A DNA stretch of 64,000 nt. Source: Leptolyngbyaceae cyanobacterium CSU_1_3. GTDB taxonomy: Bacteria > Cyanobacteriota > Cyanobacteriia > Leptolyngbyales > Leptolyngbyaceae. This document shows, piece by piece, positions 58,292 through 64,000 of this stretch (within the stretch, counting starts at the first letter, position 1; each line of letters starts with the position of its first letter). The DNA lies in NCBI GenBank assembly GCA_012034655.1, contig JAAUOZ010000003.1:1-64000 (forward strand), given 5' to 3'. The position numbers and the translations under genes are program-made. The notes below the pieces were generated by a model. That model was not told the origin of the DNA and searched no databases. It worked only from the letters and a program-made list of their open reading frames with translations.

Positions 58292-58727
58292 CAAAGCTTG
58301 CCTCTGCCCCCTGTGCTGCTTGCCAACTGCGAGCATCGTAATATAAGTCTTCCAGGGAAATGCTGTAGAGTGCTTCCTTCATTTTTTGGTGTAGACGATT
58401 CCACAAGCTACACGTTACCCAGTCTTCGGCTTGCTCAACATCGGGTGTGTGGTGCGGCAGTGGATCGATGCTTTCACCCACAGACTCCAAAATTTGCCCT
58501 AACGAAATCTGAGCAGGATGACGCGCCAATTGATATCCACCCTGAGAGCCGCGCACCGATAGCACCAGTCCCGATCGTCGCATTTCAATCAGCAACTTTT
58601 CTAAATAGGGAGCCGGTAGATCTTGACGGAGTGCGATCGCCTTTACAGAAGTTGGCCCATAGCCAGGCTGCAAGCTCAAATCGAGCAAGGCTTTTACGCT
58701 GTAGTGTCCACGAGTGGTCAGCTTCAT
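58284..58727 (-). CDS. Rrf2-family transcriptional regulator
   Basis: 147 residues from ATG 58727. Winged-helix start MKLTTRGHYSVKALLDLSLQ, recognition region PAPYLEKLLIEMRRSGLVLS and wing RGSQGGYQLARHP. IscR-type proteins hold a [2Fe-2S] cluster on three Cys; here only one Cys is present (DWVTCSLWNRL), so cluster binding in the usual way is unlikely. It is upstream of cobD in one transcript. Inverted repeats in its promoter region (58739-58876) are candidate autoregulatory sites. Confidence 0.9.
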   Translation of the reverse strand: MKLTTRGHYSVKALLDLSLQPGYGPTSVKAIALRQDLPAPYLEKLLIEMRRSGLVLSVRGSQGGYQLARHPAQISLGQILESVGESIDPLPHHTPDVEQAEDWVTCSLWNRLHQKMKEALYSISLEDLYYDARSWQAAQGAEASFVV

Positions 58728-58738
58728 AAACAAAGACT

Positions 58739-58876
58739 TTTATAACAATAGTCCGGACAATTTTCTGAGCAAACGCTGAAACCCTTGATTTTTCGTTAGT
58801 TTAGCTACTGTCGAAGAGGACCGAAACCCTCATTCTGTCGTTGCCTATCAAAAACTGTCCGGAGTGTTGTTATAAA
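58739..58876. promoter_or_regulatory. Inverted-repeat pair upstream of the Rrf2 gene
   Basis: TTTATAACAATAGTCCGGAC (58739-58758) is mirrored by GTCCGGAGTGTTGTTATAAA (58857-58876), with 18 of 20 positions complementary and 98 bp between. Each arm contains a TCCGGA palindrome. Placement between the Rrf2 start and the frr terminator suggests two operators for looping or a small mobile repeat. Confidence 0.55.
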
Positions 58877-58878
58877 CA

Positions 58879-58906
58879 AAGACGACCCAAAAAAATGGAT
58901 CGTCTT
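58879..58906 (-). terminator. Probable terminator of pyrH-frr
   Basis: On the minus strand AAGACGATCC and GGGTCGTCTT pair (one mismatch) around an A/T-rich loop, followed by TTGTTTAT. It lies 29 bp after the frr stop. Confidence 0.6.
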
Positions 58907-58934
58907 CAAAAATTTTGATGTCAGATAGAAACAA

Positions 58935-59483
58935 TTAAACAGTCGTGATGTCTTTTTCTTTTTCAGCTAAAACTTTCTCAGTTTCAGCAATGTATTTATC
59001 GGTCAGCTTTTGGATTTTGTCTTGAATGTCTTTCGATTCGTCCTCAGAAACTTCCTTGGCTTTTTCCTGTTTTTTGATTGTGTCAATGCCGTCTCGGCGA
59101 ATGTTCCGAATTGAGACCTTGCCCTCTTCAGCGTACTTGGCAGCGAGTTTGACCAACTCTTTGCGCCGATCGCTCGTCAAAGGTGGAATATTCAACCGAA
59201 TCACGGAGCCGTCATTGTTGGGCATCAGCCCCAAATCGGACAGCGAGATCGCTTTCTCGATGATGTTGAGACTGGTGCGATCGTAGGGCTGAATTTGAAT
59301 CGTACTCGAATCTGGCGTACTGATATTGGCCATCGACTTGAGAGACGTAGGAGTCCCGTAGTATTCCACCGAAATCTTGTCTAGCAAGCTGGTGCTGGCG
59401 CGACCCGTGCGAATGGTATTGAAAGACCTCTGAACGGCTTCGATCGCCTTTTTCATGTGGTCTTCGACTTCAGCAAACTTCAC
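58935..59483 (-). CDS. frr: Ribosome recycling factor
   Basis: 182 residues from GTG 59483, preceded by GGAGG five bases away; ATG 59498 lies in frame but has no site. It splits post-termination ribosomes with EF-G. Typical start [20 protein letters not shown] and [20 protein letters not shown]; three-helix-bundle end with [11 protein letters not shown]-like repeat. It overlaps pyrH by 14 bp, so translation is coupled. Confidence 0.95.
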   Translation of the reverse strand: MKFAEVEDHMKKAIEAVQRSFNTIRTGRASTSLLDKISVEYYGTPTSLKSMANISTPDSSTIQIQPYDRTSLNIIEKAISLSDLGLMPNNDGSVIRLNIPPLTSDRRKELVKLAAKYAEEGKVSIRNIRRDGIDTIKKQEKAKEVSEDESKDIQDKIQKLTDKYIAETEKVLAEKEKDITTV

Positions 59484-60198
59484 AAAAACCTCCGACAATC
59501 GTTCCGATAGGTTCTCCCATCACTGCCCGCCGCACATTGCCGGCGACAGACAAGTCAAAAACAACGATGGGGATATTGTTATCTTTACATAATGAGATGG
59601 CAGTACTGTCCATCACTTTCAAATCGTGGGTGAGCACATGGGAGTAGGTCAAACTCTGAAAACGCCGCGCATCAGGAGTTTTGTGAGGATCGGCATCGTA
59701 TACGCCGTCTACTTTAGTGGCTTTAAACAAAACTTCAGCATTGATCTCGGCGGCTCTGAGGGCGGCCGTCGTATCGGTGGTGAAGAATGGGTTGCCTGAC
59801 CCAGCCCCAAACACGACGACGCGACCCTTTTCGAGATGGCGAATTGCCCGACGACGAATATAGGGTTCGGCAACTTCTTGCATGGCGATCGCGGTTTGCA
59901 CCCTGGTCTGCACGCCAATCTGTTCTAGGGCATCTTGGAGGGTCATGGCATTCATTACGGTGGCGATCATGCCAATGTAGTCGGCTGTGGCCCGCTCCAT
60001 GCCTGCTGCTGCCCCTTTCACGCCTCTAAAAATATTGCCGCCACCTACTACGATCGCTACCTCTACTCCATTAGCCACAATCTCCGCGATCTCTTGAGCG
60101 ATCGACGTGACGACGGCAGGATCAATCCCATAAGACAGATCGCCCATCAGAGCTTCGCCACTGAGCTTCAGTAGAACCCGCCGATAAGTTGTTCCCAT
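59470..60198 (-). CDS. pyrH: UMP kinase
   Basis: 242 residues. Amino-acid-kinase fold: [52 protein letters not shown]. Hexameric enzyme phosphorylating UMP, with GTP/UTP control. First gene of a pyrH-frr operon, the conserved bacterial arrangement. ATG 60198. Confidence 0.96.
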   Translation of the reverse strand: MGTTYRRVLLKLSGEALMGDLSYGIDPAVVTSIAQEIAEIVANGVEVAIVVGGGNIFRGVKGAAAGMERATADYIGMIATVMNAMTLQDALEQIGVQTRVQTAIAMQEVAEPYIRRRAIRHLEKGRVVVFGAGSGNPFFTTDTTAALRAAEINAEVLFKATKVDGVYDADPHKTPDARRFQSLTYSHVLTHDLKVMDSTAISLCKDNNIPIVVFDLSVAGNVRRAVMGEPIGTIVGGFCEVC

Positions 60199-60425
60199 GT
60201 AACGATGACTTGCTTTTATTCAATTGGTTTCACCCATAAGATAACAGTAGATGGGTGCTTTGTGACATTGCAGAGGGGTTCCAGTTGTGCTAGGGGTGAT
60301 TTTTCCTCTCAATTAATTGCTTCGCATGTCAATTGCTTCGCGTCTCGATTGCGTCTCGTCTCAGTTGCGTTTGATCCATCATTCTGCCTTCTGGCTGGGT
60401 CGGCATGTTGAGGTTTAGGATAATT

Positions 60426-60974
60426 TTAGCTATTGCGCCATTTTACCGAACAGCCAACCGGGTCTGTGGACGTGGGGACGATCGCCTGCCCGCTCAAAAC
60501 TTTAGCGATCGCATCTTGCAAATATCGTTTCTGCACTGCTTGCGGCGACTGTGGACTGTCATCGATCGCGCCGTTATAGCAGAGCACGCCTTGCTGGTTG
60601 AGCAAAAACACATGGGGTGTTTTCTTAGCTCCAAAGGTGTTGGCGACTTCCTGGGTGACATCGCGCAGGTAAGGGAAATTAACCTGATTTGCCTGGGCGA
60701 AAGTTTTCATTTTCTCGAAGCTGTCTTCGGGAAACTGGTCGGCATCGTTGGGATTGATTGCTACCAGCGTAAAGCCCTGCCCCTGAAAATCCTTCTGAAT
60801 TTGCTTGAGGCGATCGAGGTACATCTTCACATAAGGACAGTGGTTGCACATAAATACGACTGCAACAGCGCGATGGCTTTCTAGATAACGAGCCAGATGA
60901 TGCACCGAGCCGTCGATACCAGGAATCTCAAAGTCTGGGGCGTAGCTACCAATCTGAGTGCCGATCGTTTCCAT
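60426..60974 (-). CDS. Thioredoxin-fold AhpC/TSA-type protein with CxxC
   Basis: 182 residues. IGSYAPDFEIPGIDGSVHHL is the peroxiredoxin/TlpA-type start. The active site is FMCNHCPYVK (Cys43, Cys46). The cis-Pro region is KKTPHVFLLN. The CNHCPYVK family is a widely conserved redoxin; a peroxiredoxin or disulfide-reductase role is likely but the substrate is unknown. Probably cytosolic, as no signal peptide is present. It stands alone on the minus strand. Confidence 0.88.
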   Translation of the reverse strand: METIGTQIGSYAPDFEIPGIDGSVHHLARYLESHRAVAVVFMCNHCPYVKMYLDRLKQIQKDFQGQGFTLVAINPNDADQFPEDSFEKMKTFAQANQVNFPYLRDVTQEVANTFGAKKTPHVFLLNQQGVLCYNGAIDDSPQSPQAVQKRYLQDAIAKVLSGQAIVPTSTDPVGCSVKWRNS

Positions 60975-61111
60975 AGAAATAGTGCCAACGTCTAGCCATT
61001 AAGTGTATCGGTAAGTTTTACGACTGGGAACTGCAAAATCAAGAATATTGGTGAAATCTGCCATGACACAAAACTTTATAATTTAGGTAATGTCCTTTTG
61101 TTGAGTTTTTT

Positions 61112-62005
61112 ATGCTGACTTCACCCGCCGCGATCGACTACCAAACCTGGACGTGGCGAGGGTTGACGATCGCCTACCAGACCCAGGGAACCGCAGGAGC
61201 GGCCGTTGTTTTGGTGCATGGGTTTGGGGCATCGTTTTATCACTGGCGCAAAAATATTCCTGATCTGGCTCAAAATTGCCGGGTGTATGCGTTGGATCTG
61301 CTTGGCTTTGGGCGATCGCAGAAACCGATTCCTGGCGAACCAGTAGACTATACCTTTGAGACGTGGGGACAGCAGATTGCAGATTTTTGCCGCGAGGTGG
61401 TGGGTGAGCCGGCGTTTTTGGTGGGCAACTCAGTCGGTTGTATCGCGGCAATGCAGGCGGCGGTTGAAACGCCTGGTATGGCCAGGGGGGTGGTGTTGAT
61501 CAACTGTTCGCTGCGGCTACTGCACGATCGCAAGCGCATCGGTCAGCCCTGGTTCAAAAGAGTGGGTACGCCCGTGTTGCAGAAGGTTCTCAAAAATCAG
61601 TGGGTGGGCAATTTTTTCTTTAAGCAGTTGGCCCAACCCAAAACGGTGCGGCAGATTTTGCTCAAGGCCTATGGGCGATCGGAGGCCGTCACCGATGAGC
61701 TAATCGATTTACTGATGGGGGCTGCCCAAGATCAAGGAGCCGCCGCCGTGTTTGTGGCGTTTACGGGCTACTCTCAGGGCCCCTTGCCAGAAGACTTGTT
61801 GCCAAATTTGCCCTGTCCGGCGCTCATTTTGTGGGGAGAAAAAGATCCCTGGGAGCCGATCGAACTGGGCAGGGCATTTGCTGACTATCCCCAGGTCGAA
61901 AAATTCATTTCCCTCCCTGGGGTGGGTCATTGCCCGCAGGACGAAGCCCCAGAACTCGTCAACCCGATCGTACAGGATTGGATCGCCGCCCAGATCCAGA
62001 ATTGA
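61112..62005 (+). CDS. Alpha/beta-hydrolase-fold enzyme
   Basis: 297 residues. Oxyanion-hole VLVHGFGASFYHWRKN, nucleophile elbow LVGNSVGCIAAM, acid ILWGEKDPWEP and His in LPGVGHCPQDEAPE. It belongs to the cyanobacterial/plant hydrolase group near chlorophyll/pheophytin esterase-like and other alpha/beta hydrolases; the substrate is not identifiable from sequence. Convergent with truB (14 bp gap). Confidence 0.87.
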   Translation: MLTSPAAIDYQTWTWRGLTIAYQTQGTAGAAVVLVHGFGASFYHWRKNIPDLAQNCRVYALDLLGFGRSQKPIPGEPVDYTFETWGQQIADFCREVVGEPAFLVGNSVGCIAAMQAAVETPGMARGVVLINCSLRLLHDRKRIGQPWFKRVGTPVLQKVLKNQWVGNFFFKQLAQPKTVRQILLKAYGRSEAVTDELIDLLMGAAQDQGAAAVFVAFTGYSQGPLPEDLLPNLPCPALILWGEKDPWEPIELGRAFADYPQVEKFISLPGVGHCPQDEAPELVNPIVQDWIAAQIQN

Positions 62006-62019
62006 CGAATGATTTCGAC

Positions 62020-63033
62020 CTACTCCCCCGACTCCATTGGGTCAAACACCATTTGGGGCACAAGCAGCACATTGGCGAATGATTCCACCTGTTGGGCAAT
62101 CCCTAAAAAGCGATCGTCTTCGTGGTGAATGCGAACGATCGACCTGGTGACGGATGGGGAGTCTATGCCGTGCTCTAACTTCTCCTCTAACTCCTCTAAC
62201 TCCTCTAACTCCTCTAACTCCTGGTCTACGCGACCCTCCGATCGCCCATTGAAGGGGTCTACCTTCTCGTCTGCTGCCACCTTTTGCCCCCAACACCAGC
62301 GTCTAGCAGTTTCCGCAGGCAGCGTAATCACTGGCAAATGAGCCAGCGCAATTTCTGGAGAAGTTGGAGTAAATCGACCCTCCTGAATCTGAATGGCTAA
62401 ATCATCTAATGTCAGGCTATCAGACAGGGCGAAGCCACTGCTCTCAGTGCGGATCAGCCCCGATAGGGTTGCACCCGTTTGGAGGGCAGATCCCAAATCA
62501 CGGGCGATCGCGCGAATATAAGTGCCCGATCCACAGGCGATGGCGATCTCTAATTCTGGAAAATCGCCCGATCTCCAGTCCAAAACTTCGAGTTGGTAAA
62601 CCTCGACAGAACGGGCGCTGACCTCGATCGACTGACCCGATCGGGCCAGATCGTAGAGGCGCTTTCCTTGCACCTGGATGGCGCTATAGTTGGGCGGCAC
62701 TTGCTGAATCTTGCCCTCAAACTGCGGAAGCAGCACCTTAACAGTCTCTAAGCTCAGGTGAGGAACGGCTTGACGAGTGAGAATTTCGCCTTCTGTATCG
62801 TCGGTTGCTGTGGTTAATCCAAAGCGAATTGTGGCGCGGTAGACTTTGTCTTGACGCAAATATTGCAGTAGACGAGTAGCCCGACCGAGGGCGATCGGCA
62901 AAACTCCGGTTGCTGCTGGGTCGAGGGTTCCGGCGTGCCCCACTCGCTTGGTTTTGAGCAGTCGCCGAATTTTGGCAACACAGTCGTGGGAAGTGAAGCC
63001 CAGAGGTTTGTTGAGATTGAGAAAACCGTTCAC
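62020..63033 (-). CDS. truB: tRNA pseudouridine-55 synthase
   Basis: 337 residues from GTG 63033; TTG 63048 in frame would add five. Catalytic Asp38 lies in [16 protein letters not shown]...TSHD at the start and [16 protein letters not shown]-like [15 protein letters not shown] follow. It isomerises U55 in the T loop of tRNA. An unusual acidic insert of EL/EELEEL repeats (about residues 265-282) comes from a 9-bp tandem repeat at 62182-62222, in the C-terminal PUA-adjacent part. Confidence 0.93.
   Translation of the reverse strand: MNGFLNLNKPLGFTSHDCVAKIRRLLKTKRVGHAGTLDPAATGVLPIALGRATRLLQYLRQDKVYRATIRFGLTTATDDTEGEILTRQAVPHLSLETVKVLLPQFEGKIQQVPPNYSAIQVQGKRLYDLARSGQSIEVSARSVEVYQLEVLDWRSGDFPELEIAIACGSGTYIRAIARDLGSALQTGATLSGLIRTESSGFALSDSLTLDDLAIQIQEGRFTPTSPEIALAHLPVITLPAETARRWCWGQKVAADEKVDPFNGRSEGRVDQELEELEELEELEEKLEHGIDSPSVTRSIVRIHHEDDRFLGIAQQVESFANVLLVPQMVFDPMESGE
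62182..62222. repeat. 9-bp tandem repeat inside truB
   Basis: CTCCTCTAA is present in four full copies plus a partial one and encodes (LEE)n on the minus strand. The period is a multiple of three, so copy-number change keeps the frame. Confidence 0.9.
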
Positions 63034-63124
63034 GATGGCAAGAGTCAAAGATGGGCACAGCGATTCATAGACTGAAGCGAGTCCGTTGGATACTTCTAGC
63101 TTAACGGAGTCGTTGAGAGGTCTT

Positions 63125-64000
63125 TTACTTTGCGATCTGGTCGGTGGTCAACGATCGTACCAGGCTTAACGTTAACGGATCTTGACTGAGGGTTTTCACG
63201 TAGCTGGCAGAGAGATAGGGGCGATAGCTAGGCTGGTTGGCAATATGGGTTTGAAAGAATGCCAGGCTGAGGGCATTGGTATAGCGACGGGCCAGGGCTG
63301 GCGCAGGGCCGACGACATCCGGCGGAACCACAAACGCATCGTTGCTCGATTCGGTCAACACTGAGAAATGAGTCCCCCGATCGATCAGCACTAGGTAGCG
63401 ATCGATCGCCTGCAACCAGCTAAACGGCTGGATCTGTTCGCGTAGAGCGGGGGCAACGGTGTCGGCATTTCCGGACAAAATCAGGGTGGGCACTTTGATC
63501 TGGCTGAGTCCGGCTTGGCCGAGAATGCCACTGACAACCGGATTGATAGCAATAATCGCTTTGACTCGCGGATCGGAGAGGCTGTAGTCGAGGGGAGGCA
63601 GAGCGATCGCACGGCACTGCAATAGTAAGGAAAGATTCAGGGTCTCATCTAAGGCGGTGGGTTCACAATCTTTCTGAAGTTGGATGAAATTAATGGGCGC
63701 ACCCGCTAAGGCGAACACAGTGTAGCCCCCAAAAGACTGACCCAAAACGCCTACCTGGTTGAGGTTGAGCCGTTTGTATTCAGGATCAGAACCTGCGCGT
63801 CGGGTGAGTTCGTCGAGTAAATATTTAACGTCTAGGGGGCGATCGACAAATTCGCTGGGTTCTGCGACCTCGCTGGCGGTTCCCGAAAGGAGAGCCTGAG
63901 TCTGCTTCGCGCTACTGCCAGGATGTTCGGGTACGGCGACGGCAAATCCGTGGGAGGCTAAATGTTCTGCTAGATACTTGAAGGTCTGTCGATCGGAACC
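63125..64000 (-). CDS. Alpha/beta hydrolase, 5' end beyond window
   Basis: The frame is open from the window edge to a stop at 63125; 291 residues visible. Readable parts: [40 protein letters not shown], nucleophile [18 protein letters not shown], acid [12 protein letters not shown] and His in GTHFSVLT. This is the pattern of the cyanobacterial predicted dienelactone-hydrolase-like family (PAF-acetylhydrolase/DUF1400-associated), often exported. The start and signal peptide are outside the window, so localisation is unknown. Confidence 0.85.
   Translation of the reverse strand, partial: GSDRQTFKYLAEHLASHGFAVAVPEHPGSSAKQTQALLSGTASEVAEPSEFVDRPLDVKYLLDELTRRAGSDPEYKRLNLNQVGVLGQSFGGYTVFALAGAPINFIQLQKDCEPTALDETLNLSLLLQCRAIALPPLDYSLSDPRVKAIIAINPVVSGILGQAGLSQIKVPTLILSGNADTVAPALREQIQPFSWLQAIDRYLVLIDRGTHFSVLTESSNDAFVVPPDVVGPAPALARRYTNALSLAFFQTHIANQPSYRPYLSASYVKTLSQDPLTLSLVRSLTTDQIAK

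Overview
The window is about 64 kb of chromosome from a cyanobacterium. HIP1-type GCGATCGC/CGATCG octamers are scattered through genes and spacers. Many products are cyanobacteria-specific families: a one-helix high-light-inducible protein, ClpR/ClpP3, a Trp-rich TIGR02450 protein, a DnaJ-TPR protein and a CHASE2 histidine kinase. I cannot name the genus. The layout is a housekeeping chromosome with short operons and frequent strand switches. I see no rRNA, tRNA, CRISPR array, prophage or intact insertion sequence.

Regions: 0-5 kb holds a T2SSE_N-like small protein, a VWA protein (minus strand) and a three-gene Clp cluster (two catalytically dead ClpR-type subunits, then active ClpP), followed by a J-domain/TPR protein. 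5-20 kb holds an RsbW-type ATPase, asnS, an hli gene, a methyltransferase, a Trp-rich protein, a pentapeptide-repeat protein, a SAM hydrolase, an aminotransferase IV enzyme, ftsH, pyrB, an SGNH hydrolase and aroC. 20.5-31.5 kb is the most distinctive part: a five-gene operon of DUF4132 giant protein, MoxR-type AAA+ ATPase, DUF5682, VWA protein and double-SWIM zinc protein. It matches in content and order the poorly understood E. coli yehI(molR)-yehL-yehM-yehP-yehQ genes and looks like a chaperone/conflict-type system. 31.5-41.5 kb holds an SbmA/ABCD-type ABC transporter, a DEDDh exonuclease, a 35-residue membrane protein, a DUF4331-TPR-NicO metal-handling operon and an exported FAD oxidoreductase. 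42-47.4 kb holds a FecR-CHASE2 kinase pair and an AT-richer accessory pair, a J-domain protein plus an HNH-nuclease protein. 47.7-64 kb holds small conserved proteins, DUF554, an H1-tailed DNA-binding protein, an omega-aminotransferase, glgP, ggt, cobD, an Rrf2 regulator, pyrH-frr, a thioredoxin-fold protein, two alpha/beta hydrolases and truB.

Two window-wide properties matter for any user. First, at least nine genes, including the essential asnS, ftsH and aroC, are broken by a single-base indel, several of them in or next to short homopolymers. Each becomes full length when one base is restored, so most are probably sequence errors; I annotate the restored extents. Second, the spacers carry a small repeat family with terminal inverted repeats (three copies), a hairpin repeat family, and several 9-15 bp tandem repeats of three or four copies inside or beside genes.
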